Of a DNA stretch of 64,000 nucleotides, positions 24,803-34,188 are shown in pieces. A model generated the notes under the pieces. The model had not been told where the DNA came from. It saw only the letters and a list, made by a program, of their open reading frames with translations, and made no database searches. Both the position numbers and the translations under genes were made by a program. Positions within the stretch are counted from its first letter, which is position 1. The number at the start of each line of letters is the position of its first letter. The DNA is from Myxococcales bacterium (lineage in GTDB: Bacteria > Myxococcota_A > UBA9160 > SMWR01): the NCBI GenBank assembly GCA_022561775.1, contig JADFQO010000009.1, positions 1-64,000 on the forward strand. Direction: 5' to 3'.

Positions 24803-26323
24803 TTACTCCTTCGGCTCGTTCGAATGTGGCCGCTTGTCGTGACCGTCGTGCGACGTCTCACCCGCCGGCATCACGTGTTCTGCGGCGCCCGCGACCTCGG
24901 CGGGCATGGCATGGCCTTCGAGGCTCGCGCCTTCCATCTCGCCATTCGGCACCGAATGCTCCGCCCCGTCGGTCGAATCAGTCCTAATGGCCGAGTCTGT
25001 TGTAACGGCAGAGTCGGTTGTAACGGCTAAGTGGGTCGAATCGTCGCCACTGGCCAGAAACTTCTGGACCGCCTCCTGGAGCTTGCTCTCGCTGTCGATC
25101 AGGAACTGGCCCGATGTCACCACCCGCTCCGATTCGCGAAGTCCATCGCGGACTTCGATCCAGCCATCGCCAGTCTCGAGGCCTATCGTGACATCTCGGG
25201 GTTGGAAGCGGCCATCGCCAAGTGCAACGACGATCAGGTTCCGACGGCCGGAACGGATCACGGCCTCCTCTGGAACCGATAGTACACCTTTAAGTGTCTG
25301 CGCCTCGATACTCACGTTGGCGAACATATCTGGCTTGAGTACTCCGCGAGGATTGTCGAGCTCCAGGCGAACGCGTGCGGTGCGGGTCGTGGGGTCGAGG
25401 TAGGGATAGATGTAGGTGACCACACCCTCGAAGCTGACGCCGGGCAGGTAGCTCAACTCCACCACACCGCGTTGCCCTTCGGCGATCCAGGCAAGCTCGT
25501 ACTGGTATACGTCGGCATACACCCAGACCCGCGAGAGATCCGCGATGGTGTAGAGATTGTCGTTGGCTCCGACCTCCATGCCCTTCCGGACCATCAGGTG
25601 CGTGACGACACCGCTGGCCGGCGCGTAGAGGGTGAGGGTCTTGCGGACGATTCCGCGATCCAGCAGCTGATCGATGTCTCTGTGCGGGATGTCCCAGAGT
25701 TCGAGGCGCCGGCGCGTGGCTTCGAACAGATCGTCTCCTCCCCGCTTCACGTCGGGAAACGGGCTGTCGCCGGTGGCTTCTCGGTAGCGAGCCGCGATCA
25801 GCAGCTCTTCCTGGGTCGAGACCAGCTCGGGGGAGTAGAGTTCGAGCAGCGGCTGCCCGCGCTTGACCATCTCGCCCTCGTACTTGACGTAGAGCTTCTC
25901 GATCCAGCCCTGGACCTTGATGTGGACGTGCTCGACCAGGCGCTCGTCGTAGTCCACGCGTCCGACCGCGCGTACCACGCGCGTCAGGTCGCGCCGTTCG
26001 ACGAGGGCCGTCCGCACGCCCATCTTCTGGATCAGCCCCGGGGCGATCCTGACTGCCCCCCCGGGCAATTCATCGCCCTCTTCTGCGCAGACCGGCAACA
26101 AATCCATTCCCATCGGTGACTTGCCGGGTACGTCCCGCACGTAGCTGGGATCCATCGGCGCCTTCCAGTAAACGGGTTCCGTCCCGCCCGGGCAGGAGCC
26201 TGCTCCTGACGCGCGGGTCGAGGGCTCCCTAGGTGCCGATGCAAACAGCCCGTTCGCGAGCCACCCTCCCGCGGCGCCCGCAGCCACCATCAACGCAATC
26301 GAGATCGTTTTCTTGATATTCAT
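24803..26323 (-). CDS. cusB: Efflux RND periplasmic adaptor, CusB type
   Basis: 506 residues. An N-terminal anchor is followed by a heavy-metal-binding segment (about 50-80, YWKAPMDPSYVRDVPGKSPM and MGMDLLPVC), then barrel-sandwich, hairpin and beta-barrel domains (HIKVQGWIEKLYVKYEGEMV; GVVTHLMVRKGMEVGANDNL). The C-terminus has a repetitive Thr/Ser/Asp stretch (VTTDSA twice) encoded by short DNA repeats near 25000, then a His/Met-rich tail (EGHAMPAE, AEHVMPAG, SHDGHDK). That tail may bind copper. Its ATG overlaps the cusC stop by four bases. Confidence 0.94.
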   Translation of the reverse strand: MNIKKTISIALMVAAGAAGGWLANGLFASAPREPSTRASGAGSCPGGTEPVYWKAPMDPSYVRDVPGKSPMGMDLLPVCAEEGDELPGGAVRIAPGLIQKMGVRTALVERRDLTRVVRAVGRVDYDERLVEHVHIKVQGWIEKLYVKYEGEMVKRGQPLLELYSPELVSTQEELLIAARYREATGDSPFPDVKRGGDDLFEATRRRLELWDIPHRDIDQLLDRGIVRKTLTLYAPASGVVTHLMVRKGMEVGANDNLYTIADLSRVWVYADVYQYELAWIAEGQRGVVELSYLPGVSFEGVVTYIYPYLDPTTRTARVRLELDNPRGVLKPDMFANVSIEAQTLKGVLSVPEEAVIRSGRRNLIVVALGDGRFQPRDVTIGLETGDGWIEVRDGLRESERVVTSGQFLIDSESKLQEAVQKFLASGDDSTHLAVTTDSAVTTDSAIRTDSTDGAEHSVPNGEMEGASLEGHAMPAEVAGAAEHVMPAGETSHDGHDKRPHSNEPKE

Positions 26324-27771
26324 CGCAGTTCCTTTCCGATCGCACTTTCGAGCGCAGCAAAGGCCGCGCGACGGTCGGCGACCGCGCGAACTAGGCTGAG
26401 CTCAGCGTCCAGGAGGCGCACCTGACTGTCGATCAGGCTCAGAAAGTCGACCTTGTCCACCTGATAGCCCGACCGGCTCGAGTCGAGAGATTGGCGGGTC
26501 TGCGGAACCAGGCCCGTCTCGAGTAGAGCCACCTCGGCATCGGCCCGTTCGAGCGCGGCAAAGGTCGTGCGAACGGCATCGCGCAGGCGGGCGCGCCCGT
26601 CGCGGTAGACGGCCTCAGCGCGGCGCACGAGCGCGGCGCGTTCGGCTGTTTTCTCGCGCCATTTCCCGCGATTGACGGGAAGTCTCAGTGTCACCCCTGC
26701 GGACACGAAGTCATCTCCGGCCACCGGATCGCTGAAAGCGCGCTGCCGGATCCGGTAACCCACACCGAGGTCGAAATCCGGGTAGCCCTCGAATTCGGTC
26801 GCCCGATGCAGGCGCTCCGCCTCCTCGACGCGCTCCGCAAGTGCGTGGAGCAGCGGGCTCGTGTCATCGAGGCGGCTGAGCAGCGGTGCGATCTCGGGCA
26901 GCGGTGACTCGTCGCGCAGGCCGGCCGTTTGAGGGAAAAGCGTTGGTGGCGGAAGATCCAGGACGGCCGCCAGCTGCGCTTCCGCCGCAGCAAGCGCCTC
27001 GATTCGCCGAAGTCGCTCCTCGAGCAGCCTGGTAAGCTCGACCTGTGCACGCAGAACGTCTTGCTGGAGGCCGGAGCCCAGGCTGTACTTGACCTCTGCG
27101 ATTTCGTTCAGTTGACGGAGCAGCTCGATATTGGCGTCGGTAATTTCGAGTGCGCGCTGGGCAAATCCCAGCTCCGCCCAGCGGCTCTCCACCACGGCAG
27201 CGACCCGGAGCCGCTGGTCTTCGAGATCCTCTGTCGCGGCGGAGGCCCCGGCGCGCGCGGCCTCTTTGCGGTTTGAAAGTACCCCGGGAAACGGGAACTT
27301 CTGCATCAGGCGCAGCTGGTTGCCGGACATCGGAGTCGAGTTGAAATCGAAATCTCCGACCGGGATGTTGGTGGCCTCGTAGCTGAAGCGCGGATCCTCC
27401 AGAGCACCCGCCGGCGAGACGCGATGCGCGGCCGCCGCGGCCGCCGCCTCATCCACCGCAATCGAAGGGCTCGACTGCTGCGCACGCTCCAGGCACCAGT
27501 TCAGCGGCAGAGGATCCGGTGGAAACACCGCTGTCTCATCGTTCGTAGAGAAGAGCAATCGATGCGCGGTGTACTCGTGCGGACGATGGACTTCGCCGGT
27601 CGTGGTTGGCAATGCCACGATGTCGTGCGGAGCTCCCACCTTCGGTGAGGATGACGGACCACCCTTTTCCTCGTGCCCCTTTTGGGCGTATCCGGATTGC
27701 GCCGGGAAGAGGGAAAGAACGATTGCGGTAATAAACGCGACAGGCGCGCAGAAAATCGATTCTTTGATCAT
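26320..27771 (-). CDS. cusC: TolC-family outer-membrane efflux protein, CusC type
   Basis: 483 residues with a signal peptide (about 1-29) and the two OEP repeats of TolC proteins: long helices (VESRWAELGFAQRALEITD; RTTFAALERADAEVALLET) and strand segments (RFSYEATNIPVG; DFDLGVGYRIRQ). There is no lipobox cysteine, unlike E. coli CusC. It forms the outer-membrane channel of the tripartite pump, first of cusCBA. Confidence 0.93.
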   Translation of the reverse strand: MIKESIFCAPVAFITAIVLSLFPAQSGYAQKGHEEKGGPSSSPKVGAPHDIVALPTTTGEVHRPHEYTAHRLLFSTNDETAVFPPDPLPLNWCLERAQQSSPSIAVDEAAAAAAAHRVSPAGALEDPRFSYEATNIPVGDFDFNSTPMSGNQLRLMQKFPFPGVLSNRKEAARAGASAATEDLEDQRLRVAAVVESRWAELGFAQRALEITDANIELLRQLNEIAEVKYSLGSGLQQDVLRAQVELTRLLEERLRRIEALAAAEAQLAAVLDLPPPTLFPQTAGLRDESPLPEIAPLLSRLDDTSPLLHALAERVEEAERLHRATEFEGYPDFDLGVGYRIRQRAFSDPVAGDDFVSAGVTLRLPVNRGKWREKTAERAALVRRAEAVYRDGRARLRDAVRTTFAALERADAEVALLETGLVPQTRQSLDSSRSGYQVDKVDFLSLIDSQVRLLDAELSLVRAVADRRAAFAALESAIGKELR

Positions 27772-27885
27772 GGATCACTCGCAAGTTAAATAACGAGTTG
27801 AAAGGCGTCGGAAAACGAGCATCGGGTGCACGTCGTTCCGAACAGAGATCTCGAAACCCGCGATGTGCGGGCTGGGTGACCCGTA

Positions 27886-28284
27886 TCAGATTTGGAAGGA
27901 GTTTTTGACGAGGAGGAGGTTGCGAGGCGGTGGTTCCAATGCCAATTCGTATGGTTTGAAAGAAGCTGCGTTGGCTCGGGGAAGCAATCCGACAAGCGTG
28001 GTAGAAAAGGTTGCCATTGGGGCATCCAGAACAACGCGAGTCGCAAATGAAGCAAGCGCCACGCTCTCGAAGCGGCTGCAGTCCGCATCGCAACCCTCTC
28101 GGCTCTGGTCGCGAGACGGGGCGTCGCCCATGGCGTGGCAAGGAGCCTCTTCAGGCGCGTTTGCGTCTTCGAGATGAGAAGGGGCCAACTCGGCGCTTCG
28201 GGCAAAGCACAGCGCGGGGCAAAGCCCCGCGTGGAGTACGAAGACGATCGCAATCACGGATATGAAATGCAGAATCGATCTCAC
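27886..28284 (-). CDS. Small exported Cys/His-containing protein leading the cus operon
   Basis: 132 residues from a GTG behind AGGAAG. It has a signal peptide or anchor (HFISVIAIVFVLHAGLCPA), then APCHAM and REGCDADCSRF, giving four to five cysteines and a histidine that could bind metal. No family is named with certainty; DUF2946-like small exported proteins of copper loci are comparable. It sits 114 bp upstream of cusC on the same strand, with a CCCGC/GCGGG hairpin in between. A periplasmic metal-binding role is inferred. Confidence 0.6.
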   Translation of the reverse strand: MRSILHFISVIAIVFVLHAGLCPALCFARSAELAPSHLEDANAPEEAPCHAMGDAPSRDQSREGCDADCSRFESVALASFATRVVLDAPMATFSTTLVGLLPRANAASFKPYELALEPPPRNLLLVKNSFQI

Positions 28285-28760
28285 TCGCGCTTCCTCAGCT
28301 GTGCTCTCGCGCTGTGATCGGCGCAGCGACCCCAATACTTTACGCGCGTTGGTATAGAGACCCTACGGCGTTTTCGAGCCCTGGGCAAGACCATGACCGG
28401 GTCGCCCCCGATGAGAGGAGCGATGGAAAGCGAAACTTGATGTTGTCTGGTTGACGCACAGCGTTCCTGCGCCGGCCTTACGCAGTTGAAACTTCTATGG
28501 GCCTCTTCAGCGCTCAAAAATCCGCTGAAGTAGAGGGCAGTCCGAACTCAGCTTCGAGGCCCCTGCTACGCTGCCCAGCCATGAGCGGCGCGTTCACGAT
28601 CGGCGAACTCGCGGAAGCGGCGGACGTACCCGCTTCGACTGACCCAGGAAGATTGGGGTGCATCGATGGTTCGAGAGGTCAGCTGCCGCGCGTCCGTGAG
28701 CGGGTGCATGCTCCTCGCAATGGCCACTGCTTGCTTGACGAAATCACGGAGACGACCATC
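28285..28760. other. Intergenic region between cus operon and lipoprotein genes
   Basis: 476 bases with no intact gene. It must contain the promoter of the cus operon on the minus strand and one for the lipoprotein on the plus strand. The only recognisable coding sequence is the truncated merR start described separately. I found no convincing MerR-type dyad. Confidence 0.4.
28581..28643 (+). pseudogene. Truncated MerR-family regulator start
   Basis: ATG then SGAFTIGELAEAADVPAST, the canonical first helix-turn-helix of MerR regulators (normally followed by a V-R-Y-Y-E wing). Here the sequence departs after Ser-Thr into unrelated codons, and no effector domain follows. A metal-responsive MerR would be the natural controller of the divergent cus operon, so this looks like a deletion remnant. 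Confidence 0.65.
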
Positions 28761-28961
28761 GTGAAAAAGACACCTACCTTGTTGGCGAGCCTTGCGTGCT
28801 TCGGATTTTTTCTTTCCGCTTGCACGACGACCTACCGCGAGAGTGACTTCGCCGACGAGCCCCTCGACGAGCCTACCGGCAAAGCTCCGAATTGCTCGAT
28901 CCTCGCCGACGAGCCGGGCTGCGAGGTGGAAAGCCCGTTTGACGCTCGCGATGAGCTCTAG
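28761..28961 (+). CDS. Small lipoprotein
   Basis: 66 residues. It starts at a GTG with GGAG nine bases upstream; signal MKKTPTLLASLACFGFFLSAC with lipobox LSAC (Cys21). The mature part is acidic with two further cysteines (PNCSILADEPGCEVES). No family recognised. It precedes the DUF4056 lipoprotein by 127 bp and may start the lipoprotein run. Confidence 0.65.
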   Translation: MKKTPTLLASLACFGFFLSACTTTYRESDFADEPLDEPTGKAPNCSILADEPGCEVESPFDARDEL

Positions 28962-29088
28962 CCTTCTGCGTGGCTGGGCTCGTCCGCCCAGCCGCGCGGG
29001 CTTGGCCGGCTACTCTTCGGTGACGCACCCGAACACTGCAGCAAATCCGGTGGTGCGGGAGCGGCCGGGAGCCGAACGGGAGTTGATC

Positions 29089-30378
29089 ATGTCGAATGAG
29101 AAGGCCCGTCGCCGGACGCTCCCGGGCGCAGCGACCCGATGCGGGTCTGCGATCCGCCTGATTCTCGCGGCCCTGCTCGTTCTAGCGATGGCCTGCGCCA
29201 AGCCGCCGCGTTGGACCTCCCCGGACAGACCATCACCCGCGGACGCCGCCGTTCTTCTCGAGGGCGAAGAAAGCCGCACCGTCCGCGAGCCCTTCCCGGC
29301 AGAGGTACCCACGGTTCCCATCCGGAAGAAACTGCGCCCGTGCTGTGCGTTCGGCACCGACCTCAGGGTGAGGGTGGGCGCGGTGCCCATCCCGGGATTT
29401 CGCATCGGCAACATCATGGAGCTCGACGAAGTGGGCCCGCACATCTACGACAGCGGCGCGCTCACGCGCTCCAGCCAGGTGGGCACCAGCGGTTTCCGAC
29501 ACCGCGAGAACAATGGCCTGCTCTACACCTGCCGCGGCGGGTTCATCGATACCGCCCACGTGCGAGACTACATCGACTGGACGCTCTACCTGGGGACCGA
29601 GCTGGCGCGCAACCTCAACACGGGGGTGACGATCGAATTTCCCGACGAGGGAGGGCAACGGCGCATCGTCGCCCAGCCCGTCGATCAGGACATCATCGAT
29701 CGCTATGGCCCCACACGGGTCACGCTTCGACTGGCCCAGTGGATCGGCTTCCAGCTATCTGTCTGGCACGAGATCGCCACCTGGTTCGGCTGGTCCTGGT
29801 CGAAGACCTTCCCGGAGACCGCCTCGGCATTCTCGCCAGAGGATCTCTACTCGAACATTCTGGGCGTCAAGATCTTGGGGGCACTCGGCCACCGGCGCTC
29901 CGGTCGCACGGAGCACCTCTACAACAGCAGCGTGGACACCTGGCTCGAACTGGTGCTCGAATACCTGGGTCCGGTGCCGAAGTCAGTGGGTGTCGAGGCC
30001 ATGCGCTCGGTCGACGAGCACTGGTGGGACTCCAGTCGACGCCTGCCCGACAAGGAGCTCACGCTGCGGCGCCACCTGGACATCGACGACAAGATCGCGC
30101 CCTGGCTGGTCCCCGCCGCGCTGGCACCCGAGTCGCTGCGCGAGATCTGCGGCGACGATCCCAAGCCCGTCGCAATCGCGAGTCCCGACAGCGTGTTGGG
30201 CGTGAAGCTCTCGAACTGGGTGAACCTGTGGATCGATGTGGACGACAACCTCGCCGCCCAGGTGCCCTTCAGCGAGATCGGGCGAAGGGTGAGCCAGGCG
30301 GATTTCCCGCGCATCATCGAGGCGATCCGCGAGCAGAACCGCGAAGAGTTCGGATCCGCTGCCGACCAGCCCAACTGA
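29089..30378 (+). CDS. DUF4056 lipoprotein
   Basis: 429 residues. Lipoprotein signal with cysteine at 36 (VLAMAC). The mature domain matches DUF4056: LRPCCAFGTDLRVRVGAVPI, GFRIGNIMELDEVGPHIYD, NGLLYTCRGGFIDTAHVRDY, and a helical region with SVWHEIATWFGWSW. The conserved HVRDY and WHEIATW residues hint at a metal site or enzymatic role, but no activity is established. The frame is open upstream to 28792; I chose the ATG giving a proper lipoprotein signal. Confidence 0.85.
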   Translation: MSNEKARRRTLPGAATRCGSAIRLILAALLVLAMACAKPPRWTSPDRPSPADAAVLLEGEESRTVREPFPAEVPTVPIRKKLRPCCAFGTDLRVRVGAVPIPGFRIGNIMELDEVGPHIYDSGALTRSSQVGTSGFRHRENNGLLYTCRGGFIDTAHVRDYIDWTLYLGTELARNLNTGVTIEFPDEGGQRRIVAQPVDQDIIDRYGPTRVTLRLAQWIGFQLSVWHEIATWFGWSWSKTFPETASAFSPEDLYSNILGVKILGALGHRRSGRTEHLYNSSVDTWLELVLEYLGPVPKSVGVEAMRSVDEHWWDSSRRLPDKELTLRRHLDIDDKIAPWLVPAALAPESLREICGDDPKPVAIASPDSVLGVKLSNWVNLWIDVDDNLAAQVPFSEIGRRVSQADFPRIIEAIREQNREEFGSAADQPN

Positions 30379-30437
30379 GCGCCCGAGCTGTGAAAAATCG
30401 CATAGGTATCTGGGCTCAACACCAAGGGCTGATCGAA

Positions 30438-31481
30438 ATGTTCCGAGGCGCTCTGCTCACCTGCTTGAGTGCGACGCTGGCCGGATGCGCGGGATCGTTG
30501 GCCGATCTGACTCCCGTCTCCAACGATCAGCTCGCGTGCGAAGAGCCTGCACCCGGACTACCGCTCGAGATCCGCTATCTCGGAAGCGGAGGGCACCTGA
30601 TCCGCCGTGGGTCTTCGGCGATCCTGACGGCGCCATTTTTTTCGAATCCAAACCTGTTTCGAGTCGCCACAAGCCGCATCTCACCGGATTCCGCTCGGAT
30701 TGATTCAGCGGTCGAGAAGATCATCGAGGAAGGGGGACGGCTCGACGATGTCCAGGCGATCCTGGTGGGGCACGCCCACTACGACCACCTGATGGACGTT
30801 CCCCGTGTCTGGCGCGAGTACGCACCGCAAGCGAGGATCTTTGGATCTCTCACCGTCAAGCACATTCTGCGAGGCTTCGACGTTCCGGATGATCAAATCG
30901 AAACGCTCAATTCGATCGCCGCGAGTCGGTGGGCTGCTGGGCGTTGGGTCACGCTTGGCGATCTGCGTTTCATGGCAATCGAGTCCGAGCACGCTCCCCA
31001 CGCATTCGGGATCAAGGTCTACGGTGGGGAAGTTCGCAAGAACCTCTCCCATCCGCCTCGCCGGGCAAACGAGTACAAAGAAGGCCGGACCTTTGCCTTC
31101 CTGATCGATTTCTTGGATCCAGACGGTACTGTGGCCTTCCGCATCCACTACCAGGATGCGGCGAGCAACACGCCGCTAGGCTATCCGCCAACCCTCTATG
31201 GCGACGACCAGCGAAGCGTTGACGTCGCGATCGTATGCGCGGCGTCCTTCAAGCAGGTTCAAGGCTATCCCGAAGGTATCTTGCGAGCCGTCGACGCGAG
31301 ATACGTCATTGTGGGTCACTGGGAGAACTTCTTCGTCTCGCAAGAGAAGCCCCCGCGCCCCGTGCCGATGACCGACGTTGCGGAGTTTGTCGCGCGCACG
31401 GAGCGTGCGCTACCCGAGCATGCTCGGTGGGTGCTCCCCAGGCCTCACGCGGTACTTCGAATCGAACAGTGCGCCCGATGA
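30438..31481 (+). CDS. Metallo-beta-lactamase-fold lipoprotein
   Basis: 347 residues. Lipobox LAGC follows the signal LLTCLSATLAGC. The MBL domain has the zinc motif HAHYDH (His112, His114, Asp116, His117) and later histidines in ESEHAPHAFG and VGHWENFF, arranged as in UlaG/NAPE-PLD-like hydrolases. An envelope-located phosphodiesterase or lactonase is plausible. Start could also be the GTG at 30390, but the ATG gives the better signal. Its TGA overlaps the next ATG (ATGA), so the two are translationally coupled. Confidence 0.85.
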   Translation: MFRGALLTCLSATLAGCAGSLADLTPVSNDQLACEEPAPGLPLEIRYLGSGGHLIRRGSSAILTAPFFSNPNLFRVATSRISPDSARIDSAVEKIIEEGGRLDDVQAILVGHAHYDHLMDVPRVWREYAPQARIFGSLTVKHILRGFDVPDDQIETLNSIAASRWAAGRWVTLGDLRFMAIESEHAPHAFGIKVYGGEVRKNLSHPPRRANEYKEGRTFAFLIDFLDPDGTVAFRIHYQDAASNTPLGYPPTLYGDDQRSVDVAIVCAASFKQVQGYPEGILRAVDARYVIVGHWENFFVSQEKPPRPVPMTDVAEFVARTERALPEHARWVLPRPHAVLRIEQCAR

Positions 31482-32041
31482 ACGCGATTGCGAACAATGT
31501 GCGAGACATTCTGGGGGGCATGATGCCACTGATGCGTTCCAAATCGACACGGACTGCGCGGGCACGAAACCGGCTTCGGCTCCAGAACTGCGCGATGGTC
31601 GCGTTCGCGATCGGCGGATGCGCTCAGTCCGCGGTGCCCGTCGCGACCCAGCACCCAACCACCAACGAGCCGCGACAGCACGTCCTCGTACGCTTTTCGA
31701 ACATGAGCCTGCGTCCGTCGGTCGCGCAGGTCGTCGAGGGGGGGACCGTCGCGTGGACCAATTTGTCGAGCAATCGCGGTGGCGTGGTCTCATTTCCGCT
31801 GAGCGTCGTCGACCACTTTACCTGTGGTGAACTGCGGCCGGTCTTCTACAAGACCGCGGACCGCCTCGTATCGATCCCGATCACCGGCGGTTCCGGGGGT
31901 GTGGCGCTGCCCTGCCCCCTCGAGCCCGGCGAGTACGCGTATCGGCTCAACCTCTTCCGCGGTTTGCGTCGGATCGGGCCGTCGGTTTCCAATATCGACA
32001 ACCCCGACCTCAGCCTGCCTGGGAAGATCATCGTGAAATGA
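31478..32041 (+). CDS. Cupredoxin-like lipoprotein or exported protein
   Basis: 187 residues. After a basic N-terminus a hydrophobic stretch (CAMVAFAIGGCAQS) offers a lipobox-like cysteine. The body is beta-rich with the cupredoxin-like pattern (RPSVAQVVEGGTVAWTNLSS; PGKIIVK at the end). The Cys-x-x-His/Met copper set is not complete: a Cys in HFTCGEL and one in LPCPLEPGEY are seen. Copper binding is therefore doubtful. It overlaps the MBL gene by four bases. Confidence 0.7.
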   Translation: MNAIANNVRDILGGMMPLMRSKSTRTARARNRLRLQNCAMVAFAIGGCAQSAVPVATQHPTTNEPRQHVLVRFSNMSLRPSVAQVVEGGTVAWTNLSSNRGGVVSFPLSVVDHFTCGELRPVFYKTADRLVSIPITGGSGGVALPCPLEPGEYAYRLNLFRGLRRIGPSVSNIDNPDLSLPGKIIVK

Positions 32042-32157
32042 ACGCCGGCGACGGTCGACGGCCAGGTGTTCGGGTCGTGCGGATCGGCAGAATGCCGTAG
32101 GCTTCAAAAGCCTGGAGAGCCCTCCTCGGCAAGCGACGACCGGAGGCCTGCCAACGG

Positions 32158-33090
32158 ATGCCGGACAGAAAACCGCTCACACAGCACGGCTTCCTCGAGC
32201 TACCAGTCACACGCGACCTGTCGGAGATCAGCGCCGATGTCGCCATTCTTGGCGTACCCTACGACCTCGCGACGACCGGGCGCGCGGGCACCCGAGAGGG
32301 ACCACAAGGAGTGCGCCGGGCCTCGTGGCAGATGAGCTGGGAGGCGCGCCGCTGGCCCTGGCGGTTTGCGCTCGGTGACCGGCTGAGCGTGATCGATTAC
32401 GGCGATGTGATCTTCGATCCGGGCAACAACCAACAGATGGTGGAGGTGCTCCAGCAGGACGCTCGAACGCTGCTCGCGGCGGGAAAGACCATTCTTTCGC
32501 TCGGAGGGGATCACTACATCTCGCTCCCACTGTTGCGGGAGCACCACGCGGTGTACGGCCCGATCTCGCTCGTCCACTTCGACGCCCACACCGACACCGA
32601 GCCGGTCGAGGGCACCTTCAATCACGGCAGTATGTTTCGAGAGGCGCTCGAGGAAGGCCTGCTCGATCCCGCCCACTCGGTGCAGATCGGAATCCGCACC
32701 GAGTACGAGTACGACGATCACCCTTTCACGGTGCTCGACGCTGCGTGGGTCAATCTTCATCCAGCACGAGAGGCGGGGGAGGTAATTCGCCGCGTCATCG
32801 GAGAAACACCCGCGTATGTCACGTTCGATATCGACTGTCTCGACCCCGCGTTTGCACCGGGAACCGGGACGCCCGTTCCGGGAGGGATCTCGACCGAGCG
32901 CATACTCGAGATCCTGAGAGAGCTCGTGGGATGCAACCTGATCGGAATGGATGTGGTCGAAGTGGCACCCGCCTACGATCACGCCGAACTCGCGGCTCTT
33001 GCCGCCGCGACGATCGCGCTCGAACTCCTCTACGTCAAAGCCGCCAAGCCCGCGGACCTGGTTGCGGCACGAGCGACCGGCAACCTCTAG
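32158..33090 (+). CDS. Agmatinase/arginase-family ureohydrolase
   Basis: 310 residues. All manganese ligands are present: His119 in LGGDHYIS, Asp142, His144 and Asp146 in DAHTDTE, and Asp224 and Asp226 in FDIDCLDPAFAPG. The length and NHGSMFR loop favour agmatinase (agmatine to putrescine and urea) over arginase, but guanidino-acid hydrolases look alike. CGGAGG lies about 11 bases before the ATG. The following serine hydrolase starts 12 bp after its stop. Confidence 0.9.
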   Translation: MPDRKPLTQHGFLELPVTRDLSEISADVAILGVPYDLATTGRAGTREGPQGVRRASWQMSWEARRWPWRFALGDRLSVIDYGDVIFDPGNNQQMVEVLQQDARTLLAAGKTILSLGGDHYISLPLLREHHAVYGPISLVHFDAHTDTEPVEGTFNHGSMFREALEEGLLDPAHSVQIGIRTEYEYDDHPFTVLDAAWVNLHPAREAGEVIRRVIGETPAYVTFDIDCLDPAFAPGTGTPVPGGISTERILEILRELVGCNLIGMDVVEVAPAYDHAELAALAAATIALELLYVKAAKPADLVAARATGNL

Positions 33091-33102
33091 GCAGAGTGGA
33101 AA

Positions 33103-34188
33103 TTGAGCGATCGCTTCGAGGCTCTTCGGCGGGAGATGCAGCGGCAGGTCGACGAGGGCATCCGTCCGTCGATCCAGGTTGCCGTCGACTGGCGGGGCGA
33201 ATTGGTCTTCGACGAGGCCATCGGAGCGGATGCGACCCGGGATTCCAACTACCTGCTCTGGAGTTCCACCAAACCCCTGGTCGCCGTCGCGCTGCTTCAG
33301 ATCATCGATGAGGGCGGCGCGAAGTTGCGAGACCGCGTCCGCAGCTACATTCCCGAATTCGGGGTGCGAGGCAAGGAGACCTGCACGATCGCCCACCTTC
33401 TCTCGCACCGCGGCGGTTTCCCGGATTCTGGCAAACTCATGAAAGCGCTGGGCCGTTTTTCCCGCAACTGGGATGAAGCACTGGCCGCCGTCTGCGACAT
33501 GGAAGCCCAGTGGGAGCCCGGCAAGGATCGCGGCTACCACCCCTCTTCCAGTTGGTTCATCGTAGGAGAATTGATTCAACGACTGCGTGGCCGCCCGCTC
33601 TGGGAGACGTTACGCGAGCGGGTGCTCGACCCGGTAGGTATCGCGGCCGACGGGTTTTCGCTGGGGAATCCCGAAGTACTCAGTCAGCCCGCGATGCGGG
33701 TGAGCACGCTCCAGGAAAAAAGCGCACCCGTCGACGCCAGCTGGTGGAACGATCCCGCGACCCATCGTGCGGTGATTCCGGGTGGCAATGGCGTGTCGCG
33801 TGCCAACCAGGTGGTCCGCTTTTATCGCGCGATGTTGAACGCAGGCGAGGGAAGCGGCGGTCGCTTGCTCTCGCCAGAAATGGTTCGAATCGCCACCTTT
33901 CCCCAAGTGGTTGGAATCATCGACCGAACCTTCCTGATCGACGTCCCCTGGGGTCTCGGGTTCCGGCTCAAACACGCGATTCCGACAATGGACGACTTTG
34001 GTCAGACCGCGACCCCCGGCACCTTTGGTCACGGGGGACACTTCCTGGTGAACACCGCCTGGGGGGATCCCGGCAAAGATCTCGCCGCCTGCATTCTTTC
34101 CAACGGTCTCACTTCACCGCGCACCGGAACCCGGGCGGTGATCGCGCTGTCGCAAGCGATCCACGACGCCGTGGACGCGTCGACTTAG
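33103..34188 (+). CDS. Serine hydrolase, beta-lactamase/esterase class C fold
   Basis: 361 residues from a TTG start. SxxK motif SSTK (Ser54, Lys57), then a Tyr-containing segment YHPSSSWFIVGELI and C-terminal GTFGHGGHFLVN, which fits the H/K-x-G motif. It resembles EstB/PBP4-type esterases; no signal peptide, so likely a cytoplasmic esterase. It is probably cotranscribed with the ureohydrolase. Its last four bases overlap the convergent pyrF. Confidence 0.88.
   Translation: MSDRFEALRREMQRQVDEGIRPSIQVAVDWRGELVFDEAIGADATRDSNYLLWSSTKPLVAVALLQIIDEGGAKLRDRVRSYIPEFGVRGKETCTIAHLLSHRGGFPDSGKLMKALGRFSRNWDEALAAVCDMEAQWEPGKDRGYHPSSSWFIVGELIQRLRGRPLWETLRERVLDPVGIAADGFSLGNPEVLSQPAMRVSTLQEKSAPVDASWWNDPATHRAVIPGGNGVSRANQVVRFYRAMLNAGEGSGGRLLSPEMVRIATFPQVVGIIDRTFLIDVPWGLGFRLKHAIPTMDDFGQTATPGTFGHGGHFLVNTAWGDPGKDLAACILSNGLTSPRTGTRAVIALSQAIHDAVDAST

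Noticed and set aside
28338-28420. MerR-type promoter dyad for the cus operon
   Set aside because: TTGCCC and TATACC-like boxes are present but the spacing (26 bp) and dyad do not fit the 19-20 bp MerR pattern.
29139-30437. Long open frame overlapping the DUF4056 gene and joining the MBL frame
   Set aside because: The portion before 30438 is an Arg-rich shadow of DUF4056; only the MBL part with its own lipoprotein signal is real.
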